Below, piece after piece: positions 36,698 to 45,492 of a stretch of 64,000 nt of DNA; position 1 is the first letter of the stretch, and each line of letters begins with the position of its first letter. Position numbers and translations under genes: made by a program. The stretch is from Cellulomonas wangleii (GTDB taxonomy: Bacteria > Actinomycetota > Actinomycetes > Actinomycetales > Cellulomonadaceae). The notes under the pieces are model-generated. The model was given only the letters and a program-made list of their open reading frames with translations. It did not search any database and was not told the origin of the DNA. The stretch spans positions 1,116,001 to 1,180,000 of the forward strand of contig NZ_CP074405.1 of assembly GCF_018388445.1 (NCBI RefSeq), in the 5' to 3' direction.

Positions 36698-38512
36698 TCA
36701 GCCGACGATCTCGCAGATCGCGCCGCCGGCGCTCACGCTGGAGCCGACGCCGGCGACGAGCGACTGGACCGTGCCGGCGCGGTGGGCGACCAGGGGCTGC
36801 TCCATCTTCATGGCCTCGAGGACCACCACCAGGTCGCCCTCCGCGACCTGGGCGCCCTCGGCCACCGCGACCTTGACGATCGTGCCCTGCATGGGCGAGG
36901 CGAGCGTCGTGCCGTTCGACCCGCCGCTGCGCCCGGACCGCGGGCGTGACGTGCGTCGCGGACCGGCGCCGGGGCGTGTCCCGGCCCCGCCGCGACCCGG
37001 ACCGGTCCCGGAGGTGCGTCCGAGCCCCAGGGCGGCCGGCAGCACGACCTCGAGCCGCTTGCCGCCGACCTCGACGACCACGCGCTCCAGCGCGCCGTCG
37101 GGCAGCTGCGCCTCCTCCGGCGCCGGGGCGGGGCGGCCCAGCCCCGCGACGGTCTGCGCGAACTCGGTCTCGATCCACCGGGTGTGCACGGTGAACGGGG
37201 TGGTGTCGTCCGCCGGGACGAACGCCTGCGACTGAAGGACCGCGCGGTGGAAGGGCACGACGGTCGGGATGCCGACCACCTCGAGCTCGGCGAGCGCGCG
37301 GCGCGCCCGCTCGACGGCCTGGCGGCGCGTCGCGCCCGTGACGACCAGCTTGGCGATCATCGAGTCGAACAGGCCGGACACGGTGTCGCCCTCGACGACA
37401 CCGGAGTCCACGCGCACCCCCGGGCCGGAGGGGAGGCGCAGCCGGGAGATGCGACCGGGAGCCGGCAGGAACCCGGCGGCCGGGTCCTCGCCGTTGATGC
37501 GGAACTCGATCGAGTGCCCGCGGGTGACGACCTCGGTGTAGCCGAGCGGCTCGCCGGCGGCGATGCGCAGCTGCTCGCGCACCAGGTCGATGCCGCTGAT
37601 CTCCTCGGTGACGGGGTGCTCGACCTGCAGGCGGGTGTTCACCTCGAGGAACGACACCGTGCCGTCGGCGCCCACGAGGAACTCGCAGGTGCCGGCGCCC
37701 ACGTACCCGGCCTCCCGCAGGATCGCCTGCGACGCGGCGACGAGCGTGGCGTGCTGCTCGTCGGTGAGGAACGGCGCGGGCGCCTCCTCCACGAGCTTCT
37801 GGTGGCGGCGCTGCAGCGAGCAGTCACGCGTCGAGACGACGACGACCGTGCCGTGCGCGTCGGCGAGGCACTGCGTCTCGACGTGCCGCGGCCGGTCCAG
37901 GTAGCGCTCCACGAAGCACTCACCGCGTCCGAACGCCGCGACGGCCTCCCGGACCGCGGACTCGTACATCTCGTCGATCTCGTCGGCCTCGCGCGCGACC
38001 TTCAGGCCCCGGCCGCCGCCGCCGAACGCGGCCTTGATGGCCACGGGCAGCCCGTGCTCCGCCGCGAACGCGTGGATCTCCGCGACGTCGCGCACCGGCT
38101 CCGGCGTGCCCGCGACCAGCGGTGCGCCTGCGCGGTGGGCGATGTGGCGCGCGCTGACCTTGTCGCCGAGCGCCTCGATCGCCGCGGGCGGTGGGCCCAC
38201 CCACACCAGGCCGGCGTCGGTCACGGCCTGCGCGAACTGCGCGTTCTCCGACAGGAAGCCGTAGCCGGGGTGGACCGCGTCGGCGCCGGAGCGCCGGGCC
38301 ACGTCGAGCAGCTTGGCGATGTCGAGGTAGGTCTCGGCCGCGCGGGCGCCGTCGAGGGCGTACGCCTCGTCCGCGACGTGCACGTGCAGCGCGTCACGGT
38401 CGGTGTCCGAGTAGACCGCGACGGAGGCGACACCGGCGTCGCGGCAGGCACGGGCGATGCGGACGGCGATCTCCCCGCGGTTCGCGACGAGGACCTTGGT
38501 GATGAGGGGCAC
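36698..38512 (-). CDS. accA3: Acyl-CoA carboxylase alpha chain (biotin carboxylase plus BCCP)
   Basis: 604 residues from GTG at 38512. N-terminal biotin carboxylase: [17 protein letters not shown] at the start, ATP-grasp [11 protein letters not shown], and the catalytic EFRINGEDP region. C-terminal biotinyl domain with EAMKMEQ; the biotinylated Lys is about 569. A Gly/Pro/Arg-rich linker (about 490-535) joins them. It forms biotin-CO2 for transfer to acetyl- or propionyl-CoA by the beta chain at 42817-44457; biotin is added by the BirA at 44608. TACCGT (38523-38518, minus strand) ends five bases before the GTG. Confidence 0.93.
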   Translation of the reverse strand: MPLITKVLVANRGEIAVRIARACRDAGVASVAVYSDTDRDALHVHVADEAYALDGARAAETYLDIAKLLDVARRSGADAVHPGYGFLSENAQFAQAVTDAGLVWVGPPPAAIEALGDKVSARHIAHRAGAPLVAGTPEPVRDVAEIHAFAAEHGLPVAIKAAFGGGGRGLKVAREADEIDEMYESAVREAVAAFGRGECFVERYLDRPRHVETQCLADAHGTVVVVSTRDCSLQRRHQKLVEEAPAPFLTDEQHATLVAASQAILREAGYVGAGTCEFLVGADGTVSFLEVNTRLQVEHPVTEEISGIDLVREQLRIAAGEPLGYTEVVTRGHSIEFRINGEDPAAGFLPAPGRISRLRLPSGPGVRVDSGVVEGDTVSGLFDSMIAKLVVTGATRRQAVERARRALAELEVVGIPTVVPFHRAVLQSQAFVPADDTTPFTVHTRWIETEFAQTVAGLGRPAPAPEEAQLPDGALERVVVEVGGKRLEVVLPAALGLGRTSGTGPGRGGAGTRPGAGPRRTSRPRSGRSGGSNGTTLASPMQGTIVKVAVAEGAQVAEGDLVVVLEAMKMEQPLVAHRAGTVQSLVAGVGSSVSAGGAICEIVG

Positions 38513-38615
38513 GGCTCACGGTAGCGCGCCAGAGACGCAGGTCCCGGCTGCGTCGCGGGCCCGCGTCGCAAGACTGGGGCAACCCCCAAGGCCCGCGCGG
38601 GCGCCTTGTAGGAAC

Positions 38616-38650
38616 CCACCACGCCGCGCCGCGGGCGGTGGGCGTGGTGG
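38616..38650 (-). terminator. Hairpin downstream of maf
   Basis: Perfect 10-bp arms CCACCACGCC (38616-38625) and GGCGTGGTGG (38641-38650) with a 15-base loop, 16 bases after the maf stop and about 100 bases before the carboxylase alpha start. It should separate the maf and accA3 messages. Confidence 0.75.
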
Positions 38651-38666
38651 CCCGCGTGCGGTGCGG

Positions 38667-39329
38667 TCAGGCCTGCCAGAGGGCGGGGACGGTGAGGTCG
38701 ATGTCCGCCAGCAGGTGCCGCAGCAGGGGCAGGCTCACGCCGACCACGGTGTGGTGGTCGCCCTCGATGCGCTCCACGAACGGTCCGCCCAGCCCGTCGA
38801 TCGTGAAGGCGCCGGCCACGGTCAGCGGCTCACGGGTCGCGACGTACGCCGTGATCTCGTCGTCCGAGAGGTCCGCGAAGTGCACCACCGTGGAGGCGGT
38901 CGCGCCGAGCGTCGCACCCGTGCCGCCGTCGGCCGGGTCGCGCTCGTCCACCAGCCAGTGGCCCGTGTGCAGCACGCCGCTGCGCCCGCGCATGGCCTGC
39001 CAGCGGGCCACCGCGTCCTGCGCGTCGACCGGCTTGCCCAGCACCTCGCCGTCGATCTCGAGCATCGAGTCGCAGCCCAGCACGACGACGTCCTCGTCCT
39101 GCCACCCCTCGACGTCGAGGTCGTCGAGGCGCCGCGCCACGTCCTCGGCCTTGGCCTGCGCGAGCACGAGCACCGCGTCCGCCGGCTCCAGGTCGCCGAA
39201 GCGCTCGCGGGCCGCGGCGAGGACGGCGTCCTCGTCGACGCCGGACACGGCGACCAGCGGAGCCAGGCCGGCGGCGGCGAGGGTCGCGCGGCGGGCGGGG
39301 GAGGCGGAGGCGAGCAGCAGGCGGGTCAC
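38667..39329 (-). CDS. maf: Maf family nucleotide pyrophosphatase
   Basis: 220 residues from GTG at 39329. LLLASASPARRATLAAAGL is the N-terminal Maf signature, VLGCDSMLEIDGEVLGKP contains the conserved Asp/Glu of the active site. Maf proteins hydrolyse dTTP, UTP or modified pyrimidine nucleotides and affect septation. The position between carboxylase genes is conserved in actinobacteria (Rv3282 between accE5 and accA3). TAGGGT (39341-39336, minus strand) ends six bases before the start, so it is probably leaderless. Confidence 0.92.
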   Translation of the reverse strand: MTRLLLASASPARRATLAAAGLAPLVAVSGVDEDAVLAAARERFGDLEPADAVLVLAQAKAEDVARRLDDLDVEGWQDEDVVVLGCDSMLEIDGEVLGKPVDAQDAVARWQAMRGRSGVLHTGHWLVDERDPADGGTGATLGATASTVVHFADLSDDEITAYVATREPLTVAGAFTIDGLGGPFVERIEGDHHTVVGVSLPLLRHLLADIDLTVPALWQA

Positions 39330-39475
39330 GGCCCGACCCTAACGGCCCGCTCCGGCGCCGGCCGCGCCGCCCGCGTCCGGCGGCCCGGGGTGTGCGCGGG
39401 ACGTGGGGCCTGCGTCGCACCCAGGTGTGCAGGGCAGAATGGCGCACCGGACCGCAGGGCGAGGAGGCCACGGTG

Positions 39476-40186
39476 ATGGACGCCACCAGGAGCGTGCACG
39501 ACGGCGACGTCGTGGACCCGGAGCACGACGACGTGCTCGACGACGAGCTCGGCCTGCCCGAGGACCCGGACCTGCTCGAGCCCGCGCCCCCCGCGTGGCG
39601 GCGGCGGACGGCGATCGAGATGCTCGTCTCGGGGCTCATCGGCCTGTACACGTCGTTCGTGCTGTCGTACGAGGCGATCCCCATCGCGGTGGCGAAGGCC
39701 ACGAGCACGACGGCGACGCTGAGCTGCGACCTCAACTCGGTCATCTCGTGCGGCAAGGTCGGGGCCAGCTGGCAGGCGGAGCTCTTCGGCTTCCCCAACG
39801 CGTTCCTGGGCATCGCGGCCGAGGCGATCGTCATCACCGTCGCGGTGGCGATGATCGGCGGCGTCGTCTTCCCGCGGTGGTTCATGCTCAGCGCGCAGGC
39901 GGTCTACACGGCCGGTCTGGTGTTCGCGTGGTGGCTGTTCCAGCAGTCGTTCTTCGTCATCGGCGCCCTGTGCCCCTGGTGCCTGCTGATCACCGCCACC
40001 ACGACGCTGGTGTGGGCGGGCCTCACCCGCGTCAACGTGCGCGACGGGCACCTGAACCTGCCGGGCCGGGCCGGGCCGTGGGGCCGGCGGTTCGTCGCGT
40101 CCGGCAACGACTGGTTCGTCACCGTGGCCGTGCTGGTGCTGTTCGTCGCGGTCGTCTTCGCCAAGTACGGCTGGACGCTGCTCTGA
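39476..40186 (+). CDS. Vitamin K epoxide reductase family protein (disulfide-forming oxidase)
   Basis: 236 residues. An acidic N-terminus of about 45 residues precedes four or five membrane helices. The loop pair Cys84/Cys92 (CDLNSVISC) and the active-site CPWC at 166-169 are the VKOR hallmarks. In actinobacteria VKOR reoxidises periplasmic DsbA-like proteins using quinone, replacing DsbB. GAGGAGG (39461-39467) precedes both a GTG at 39473 and the ATG at 39476; the ATG is chosen but the GTG is equally well spaced. Confidence 0.9.
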   Translation: MDATRSVHDGDVVDPEHDDVLDDELGLPEDPDLLEPAPPAWRRRTAIEMLVSGLIGLYTSFVLSYEAIPIAVAKATSTTATLSCDLNSVISCGKVGASWQAELFGFPNAFLGIAAEAIVITVAVAMIGGVVFPRWFMLSAQAVYTAGLVFAWWLFQQSFFVIGALCPWCLLITATTTLVWAGLTRVNVRDGHLNLPGRAGPWGRRFVASGNDWFVTVAVLVLFVAVVFAKYGWTLL

Positions 40187-40190
40187 GCCG

Positions 40191-40224
40191 TGCGGTGGGG
40201 GTCGGCGCGGCCGCCCCCACCGCA
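40191..40224. terminator. Bidirectional hairpin between VKOR and DUF885 genes
   Basis: Perfect 11-bp arms TGCGGTGGGGG (40191-40201) and CCCCCACCGCA (40214-40224) with a 12-base loop occupy most of the 42-base gap between these convergent genes. Confidence 0.8.
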
Positions 40225-40228
40225 GGCC

Positions 40229-41929
40229 TCAGGACGTGAGCGCGGTCGGCAGGACCGCCAGCGGCACCGACCCGAGCGAGAGCGCGCGGGCGTGGAAGTC
40301 CCGCAGGTCGAACACCCGGCCGCGCGCGGCGGCGTCGGCGCGCGCCGCGTCGCGGTACTGCTCCCACAGCCGCTGCCCGACCTTGTACGACGGCGCCTGG
40401 CCGGGCCAGCCCAGGTAGCGGGTGTACTCGAACCGCACGAACGACTCGGGCATCTGCACGTTCGCGAGCAGGAAGTCCCAGCCGGTCTGCGGGGTCCACG
40501 TCCCCACCTCGGCCGGGGCCGGCAGGCCCAGGTGCATCCCCAGGTCGAACACGACGCGGGCCGCGCGCAGCCGCTGGCCGTCGAGCATGCCGAGCCGGTC
40601 GCCCGGGTCGTCGAGGAACCCGAGGTCGGCCATGAGGCGCTCGGCGTACAGCGCCCACCCCTCCCCGTGGCCCGACGTCCAGGCGACGAGCCGGCGCCAC
40701 GAGTTGAGCGTGGCGCGCTCGAACACGGCCTGCGCGATCTGCAGGTGGTGCCCGGGAACGCCCTCGTGGTACACGGTGGTGCGCTCGCGCCACGTCGAGA
40801 ACGACGTGACGTCCGGCGGCACCGACCACCACATCCGACCCGGGCGGGCGAAGTCGTCGCTGGGTCCCGTGTAGTAGATCGCCCCCGTGCTCGACGGCGC
40901 GATGCGGCACTCCAGCGTGCGGACCGGCGCGGGGATGTCGAAGTGGGTGCCGTCGAGGGCCTCGATCGCCGCGTCGGACGTCGCCTGCATCCAGCCGCGC
41001 AGCGCGTCGGTGCCCGCGAGCTGCCGCTCGGGGTCCGCGTCGAGCAGCGCCGCGGCCTGCTCGACGGTCGCACCGGGACCGGCGACCTGCGCCGCGACCT
41101 CGGCCTGCTCGGCCTGCACGCGGGCCAGCTCCTCCAGCCCCCAGGCGTACGTCTCGTCCGGGTCGACGTCGGCACCCAGGTGGTGGCGCGACCACAGCGC
41201 GTAGCGCTCGCGACCCACGGCGTCGGCCTCCGGGGCGACGGGCGCCAGCTCGTCCGCGAGCACCTGCGCCAGGTCCCCGTACGCCGCACGGGCCGCGGCC
41301 GCCCCGCGCTCCAGGTCGGCGTGCAGCGGGTGGTCGTCACCCAGCACGCGGCGTGCGTCCGCACCCCGGACCAGCCGCGTGAACGGCGACGACTCCGGGT
41401 GCGCCGCCTCCCGGGCCTGACCGATCACGGCCTCGACCTGACGGACGGCGGCGACGTCGCCCCGCGCCGCCGCGCTCCGCAGGGCCGTCACGTACGACCC
41501 CAGCGAGGCCGGGACCCGGGCGAGCCGCGCGGCGACGTCGTCCCACGCCTGCTCGCTGTCCGTCGGCATGAGGTCGAACACCTCGGCCACCTGCTGCGAC
41601 GGCGAGGACAGGTTGTTGAGCATGCGGTCGTTCTCGCCGGCGTCCTGCAGGTCGATGCCGGTGCGCAGCGACCAGTGCATGGCCGCGACCGTGACCTCGT
41701 CGACGGCGTCCGCGGGGGACAGGCCCTCGAGGGCGAGCAGCGTCGACCGGGCGCGGTCGGCGCGCTCAGCGGACGCCTCGGGCGAGAAGTCGGTGAGCTC
41801 GCGGTCGTGACCCAGGACGCCCAGCTGCGTGGCGCTGATGGGGTCGAGCCGGGCGAGCGCGGCCACGTAGGCGTCGGCGACGGCGTCGACGGGGCTGGTG
41901 GGACGGGGCGCGGGCGCTGGTGTCGTCAC
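40229..41929 (-). CDS. DUF885 family metallopeptidase-like protein
   Basis: 566 residues from GTG at 41929. The C-terminal half has YHEGVPGHHLQIAQ, the HE-x-x-x-HH zinc-binding element of the DUF885 family; some members are annotated as carboxypeptidases. No signal peptide, so probably cytosolic. TAGGGT (41942-41937, minus strand) ends seven bases before the GTG, separating it transcriptionally from the carboxylase genes upstream. An earlier in-frame opening runs far upstream but lies in the carboxylase epsilon region and is not used. Confidence 0.85.
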   Translation of the reverse strand: MTTPAPAPRPTSPVDAVADAYVAALARLDPISATQLGVLGHDRELTDFSPEASAERADRARSTLLALEGLSPADAVDEVTVAAMHWSLRTGIDLQDAGENDRMLNNLSSPSQQVAEVFDLMPTDSEQAWDDVAARLARVPASLGSYVTALRSAAARGDVAAVRQVEAVIGQAREAAHPESSPFTRLVRGADARRVLGDDHPLHADLERGAAAARAAYGDLAQVLADELAPVAPEADAVGRERYALWSRHHLGADVDPDETYAWGLEELARVQAEQAEVAAQVAGPGATVEQAAALLDADPERQLAGTDALRGWMQATSDAAIEALDGTHFDIPAPVRTLECRIAPSSTGAIYYTGPSDDFARPGRMWWSVPPDVTSFSTWRERTTVYHEGVPGHHLQIAQAVFERATLNSWRRLVAWTSGHGEGWALYAERLMADLGFLDDPGDRLGMLDGQRLRAARVVFDLGMHLGLPAPAEVGTWTPQTGWDFLLANVQMPESFVRFEYTRYLGWPGQAPSYKVGQRLWEQYRDAARADAAARGRVFDLRDFHARALSLGSVPLAVLPTALTS

Positions 41930-42000
41930 CCGGGCCACCCTACGGCGGGGCGCCACACGCTCCCAGGGGGTCGGTGGACGGGGTGGTGCCCGCCGCGACG

Positions 42001-42258
42001 TCAGGGGTGCAGGCTCCAGCGCCACGCGTCGTGCCCGCGGCCCGGCAGCGCACCGGCACGCGGCCGGAGAGCGGTCCAGCGCGCACGGGCCGACCGTGCG
42101 GCACCGTCGGTGTCCGGCGTCGCCGCGTCGTGGTGCGCGCCCGCGGCGACCAGGCCGGCCACGAGGGCCGCCAGCTCCATGTCGTCGGGCGTGCCGCGCA
42201 CCACCTGCACGTGCGGGTCCACCGGCTCGGCCGTGGCGCGCCCCTGCCCGGTGGTCAC
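42001..42258 (-). CDS. accE: Acyl-CoA carboxylase epsilon subunit
   Basis: 85 residues from a GTG that overlaps the stop of the preceding gene (GTGA). HVQVVRGTPDDMELAALVAG matches the short epsilon-subunit family (RGxPxxxElAAL) that holds the alpha and beta chains of actinobacterial acyl-CoA carboxylases together. The C-terminus ends in a Trp-rich DAWRWSLHP. Lies two genes after accD, whereas in most actinobacteria it follows accD directly. Confidence 0.82.
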   Translation of the reverse strand: MTTGQGRATAEPVDPHVQVVRGTPDDMELAALVAGLVAAGAHHDAATPDTDGAARSARARWTALRPRAGALPGRGHDAWRWSLHP

Positions 42259-42806
42259 AGGTCGTCCTCGTCGTCGTCCTCGTCGTCCAGCAGCACGGGG
42301 GCGCCGCGCCCGGCGCCCCACTCGCCGACGACGTAGCCGCGCTCGGTGAGGGTGTGCGCGATCTGCGCACCGCCGTCGTCGACGAGGTCGATGACGGCGT
42401 CGAGCGTCAGGTCGCTGACGGTCGACGGCAGCTCGACGACGAACCCCAGGTGGAACGTGTCGTGGTCGCCCGGCTCGACCGGGGCGTCCGCGTCGGGGTC
42501 GGCGTCGTCCCAGGTCATGCCGGTCAGGTCGGCGTGCAGCCCGAGCCGTGCGTGCAGCAGGTCGTACAGCCGGGCGTTGAGCGTGCCCACCCGCCCCTCG
42601 AGCGCCAGCACGCGGGGGTCCTCGTCGGCCTCTCGCGCGCCGAACTCGGCCCGGACGCCCACCGCCGTCTCGACGTACGCGTGCAGCGCCTCGGCGAGCT
42701 CGTCCACCGTGGTGTGCAGCTCGCGGGCGTCCACCCCCGCCAGCGGCTCGCGCCCGTGCGACGCCGGGTCGTGCTCGTCGGGGTGGTCGTGCTCGTGCTC
42801 GCTCAT
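42255..42806 (-). CDS. Unknown acidic protein between carboxylase beta and epsilon genes
   Basis: 183 residues. The start is the ATG with GAGGAG seven bases upstream. Begins MSEHEHDHPDEHDPASHGRE, a His/Asp/Glu-rich arm that could bind metal, then a helical domain (about 25-95), a segment with WDDADPDADAPVEPGD, and a C-terminal part FHLGFVVELPSTVSDLTLDAV ending in an acidic DDEDDDEDDL tail. No membrane segment. I do not recognise a family. Gaps of 10 bases to accD and a 4-base overlap with accE put it firmly in the carboxylase operon, so a regulatory or structural partner of the complex is possible but unproven. Confidence 0.8.
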   Translation of the reverse strand: MSEHEHDHPDEHDPASHGREPLAGVDARELHTTVDELAEALHAYVETAVGVRAEFGAREADEDPRVLALEGRVGTLNARLYDLLHARLGLHADLTGMTWDDADPDADAPVEPGDHDTFHLGFVVELPSTVSDLTLDAVIDLVDDGGAQIAHTLTERGYVVGEWGAGRGAPVLLDDEDDDEDDL

Positions 42807-42816
42807 GCCGGGCTCC

Positions 42817-44457
42817 TCACAGCGGGATGTTGCCGTGCTTCTTGGGCGGCAGGCTCGCACGCTTGGTGCGCAGCAGCCGCAGGGACCGCACCACCTGGGC
42901 GCGGGTCGCCGACGGTTCGATGACGTCGTCCACGTAGCCGCGGTCGGCCGCGTCCCAGGGGTTGACGATGGCGTCCTCGTACGCGGCGGTCAGCCGGCGC
43001 CGCTCCGCCTCGACGTCGCCGCCGGCCTGCGCCACGGTCTGCAGCGCGCCGCGCTGCAGGATGTTGACCGCACCACCGGCGCCCATGACGGCGATCTGCG
43101 CGGTCGGCCAGGCGAGGTTCACGTCGGCGCCCAGCTGCTTGGAGCCCATGACGATGTACGCGCCGCCGTAGGCCTTGCGCGTGATGACCGTGACCAGCGG
43201 GACCGTCGCCTCCGCGTACGCGAAGATCAGCTTCGCGCCGCGCCGGATGATGCCGTTCCACTCCTGGTCGGTGCCGGGCAGGAAGCCGGGGACGTCGACG
43301 AACGTCAGGACGGGGATCCCGAAGGCGTCGCACGTGCGCACGAACCGCGCGGCCTTCTCCGCCGCGTTGATGTCCAGCGTGCCCGCCATGTGCATCGGCT
43401 GGTTCGCCACGACGCCCACCGGCTGGCCCTCGACGTGGCCGAACCCGACCACGACGTTCTGGGCGTACAGCGACTGCACCTCGAGGAAGCTGTCGTCGTC
43501 GAGCACGGTCTCGATGACCGTGTGCATGTCGTACGGCCGGCTGTCCGAGTCCGGGACGAGCGTGTCCAGCGCGAGGTCCTCGTCCGACGGCTCCAGGTCG
43601 GCCTCGTGCGCGTAGGCCGGCGGGTCGGCCAGGTTGTTGGTCGGCAGGTACGCCAGCAGCGTGCGCACCCAGTCGATCGCGTCGTCCTCGTCCGAGGCCA
43701 TGTAGTGCGCGACGCCGGAACGGGTCGAGTGCGTCGTCGCGCCGCCCAGCTCCTCGAAGCCCACGTCCTCGCCCGTGACCGCGCGGATCACGTCCGGGCC
43801 GGTGATGAACATGTTGGAGGTGCCGTCCGCCATGACGATGAAGTCGGTCAGCGCGGGGGAGTACACCGCGCCGCCGGCCGACGGTCCGAGGATGAGGCTG
43901 ATCTGCGGGATCACGCCCGAGGCCGCGACGTTGCGACGGAAGATCTCGGCGAACTGGGTCAGGCCGGCGACGCCCTCCTGGATGCGTGCGCCGCCACCGT
44001 CGCTGATGCCCACCAGCGGCACCCCGGTGCGCAGAGCGAGGTCCATCACCTTGGTGATCTTCTGCCCGTGCACCTCGCCCAGCGAGCCGCCGAAGACGGT
44101 GAAGTCCTGCGAGTACACGCAGACCGGCCGGCCCTCGACCGTGCCGTGGCCGACCACGACGCCGTCGCCCGCGACGCGGCGGTCGCCCAGGCCGAAGTTG
44201 GTGGAGCGGTGCCGGACGAACGCGTCGAGCTCGACGAACGAGCCGGGGTCCAGGAGCGCCTCGACGCGCTCGCGGGCGGTCTTGCGTCCGCGGGCGTGCT
44301 GCTTGGCCGCGGCCTTCTGCTCGGCGACGTCGACGGCGGCCGCGCGGCGCGCGCGCAGGTCGTCGAGGAGCCCGGCGGTGGTGCGGGCCGGCGCGGCGGG
44401 GTCCGTCGGGGCCGGGTCCGTCGGGCCGGGTCGCACGGTGAGGTCGTCCTGGGTCAC
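42817..44457 (-). CDS. accD: Acyl-CoA carboxylase beta chain (carboxyltransferase)
   Basis: 546 residues from GTG at 44457. Two crotonase-like halves: [19 protein letters not shown] in the N-terminal acyl-CoA site and [20 protein letters not shown] in the C-terminal biotin site; KKHGNIPL at the C-terminus is typical. The family uses propionyl-CoA and often acetyl-CoA. TAGCCT (44469-44464, minus strand) ends six bases before the GTG. Divergent from birA; first gene of accD-unknown-accE. Confidence 0.93.
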   Translation of the reverse strand: MTQDDLTVRPGPTDPAPTDPAAPARTTAGLLDDLRARRAAAVDVAEQKAAAKQHARGRKTARERVEALLDPGSFVELDAFVRHRSTNFGLGDRRVAGDGVVVGHGTVEGRPVCVYSQDFTVFGGSLGEVHGQKITKVMDLALRTGVPLVGISDGGGARIQEGVAGLTQFAEIFRRNVAASGVIPQISLILGPSAGGAVYSPALTDFIVMADGTSNMFITGPDVIRAVTGEDVGFEELGGATTHSTRSGVAHYMASDEDDAIDWVRTLLAYLPTNNLADPPAYAHEADLEPSDEDLALDTLVPDSDSRPYDMHTVIETVLDDDSFLEVQSLYAQNVVVGFGHVEGQPVGVVANQPMHMAGTLDINAAEKAARFVRTCDAFGIPVLTFVDVPGFLPGTDQEWNGIIRRGAKLIFAYAEATVPLVTVITRKAYGGAYIVMGSKQLGADVNLAWPTAQIAVMGAGGAVNILQRGALQTVAQAGGDVEAERRRLTAAYEDAIVNPWDAADRGYVDDVIEPSATRAQVVRSLRLLRTKRASLPPKKHGNIPL

Positions 44458-44547
44458 CCGACGAGGCTAGTTGTGGACGTCCACCAGCACCGTGCACCCC
44501 GCCGACCGTGTTGCCGGCGGACCGCTGTGGGGACCCGACAACGGGCG

Positions 44548-44580
44548 CGCGCGCCGCACCGGTGCCTCGTGCGGCGCGCG
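44548..44580. promoter_or_regulatory. 12-bp inverted repeat in the accD/birA divergent gap
   Basis: Perfect arms CGCGCGCCGCAC (44548-44559) and GTGCGGCGCGCG (44569-44580) with a 9-base spacer lie in the 150 bases between the divergent accD and birA starts. A terminator has no role between divergent genes, so this is a candidate operator for biotin- or fatty-acid-responsive control of both. Confidence 0.45.
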
Positions 44581-44607
44581 GGCACGTGGCTGCGCGATGA
44601 TGGCGCG

Positions 44608-45477
44608 ATGACCGAGCGCCCGCCCCTGCAGGTCGCCGCGCTGCGTGAGCTGCTGCTGGCCCCCGCCGGACCGCTGGCCCGCCTGGACGTGGTGCCCGAG
44701 ACGGGGTCCACCAACGACGACGTGGTGGCCGGCCTGCGCGACGACCCCGACGCCTGGCCGCACGCGAGCCTGCTGGTCACCGAGCACCAGGTGGCCGGGC
44801 ACGGGCGCGCGGGACGCACCTGGACGTCCCCCGCGAGGGCCGCGCTGACCTGCACCTTCGTCGCCCGCCCTCGCTCGGGCCCCGCGACCTACGCGTGGCT
44901 GCCGCTGCTGGCCGGGCTCGGTGCGGTCCGGGCGCTGCGGGCGACGGCCGGCGTGCGGGCGGTTCTCAAGTGGCCCAACGACGTGCTGGTCGAGCTCGGT
45001 GAGCAGGTCGAGCCCCTCGACGGCTGGGGCACCGCCCGCAAGGTCGCCGGGGTGCTGGCCCAGGCGGTGCCGCAGGTGCCGGGCGTCGCGGTCGGGATCG
45101 GGCTCAACGTCGACCAGCGCCGCGACGAGCTGCCGGTGCCGTGGGCGACGTCCCTCGTCCTGGCCGGTGCCGGGTCCGTGGACCGGGCGAGCCTGCTGGT
45201 CGCGCTGGTCGAGGCGCTGGACCAGGTCGCGCACCGGTGGGTCGAGCACGACGGCGACGCCGTCGCCGCGGGCCTCGTGGACGAGGTCGCCTCGGTGTGC
45301 TCCACCCTGGGACGGCCCGTGCGGGTGGAGCTGCCCGGCGGCGCCGCGCTCACCGGCACCGCCACCGGCCTGGCCGACGACGGCGCGCTGCTGGTCCGCG
45401 ACGCGCAGGGCGTCGAGCAGCGGGTGCTCGCCGGGGACGTCGCGCACGTGCGGGTGACGGGGGACACAGGGTCGTGA
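44608..45477 (+). CDS. birA: Biotin--[biotin carboxyl-carrier protein] ligase
   Basis: 289 residues. ETGSTNDDV, HQVAGHGRAGRTW (the biotinyl-AMP loop) and LKWPNDVLV are the BirA/LplA catalytic signatures; a small C-terminal SH3-like domain follows. There is no N-terminal DNA-binding domain, so it is a class I, non-repressor ligase. It biotinylates the carboxylase alpha chain encoded nearby. Gap of 15 bases to the cyclase gene. Confidence 0.93.
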   Translation: MTERPPLQVAALRELLLAPAGPLARLDVVPETGSTNDDVVAGLRDDPDAWPHASLLVTEHQVAGHGRAGRTWTSPARAALTCTFVARPRSGPATYAWLPLLAGLGAVRALRATAGVRAVLKWPNDVLVELGEQVEPLDGWGTARKVAGVLAQAVPQVPGVAVGIGLNVDQRRDELPVPWATSLVLAGAGSVDRASLLVALVEALDQVAHRWVEHDGDAVAAGLVDEVASVCSTLGRPVRVELPGGAALTGTATGLADDGALLVRDAQGVEQRVLAGDVAHVRVTGDTGS

Positions 45478-45492
45478 ACTAGGCTGCGACCC

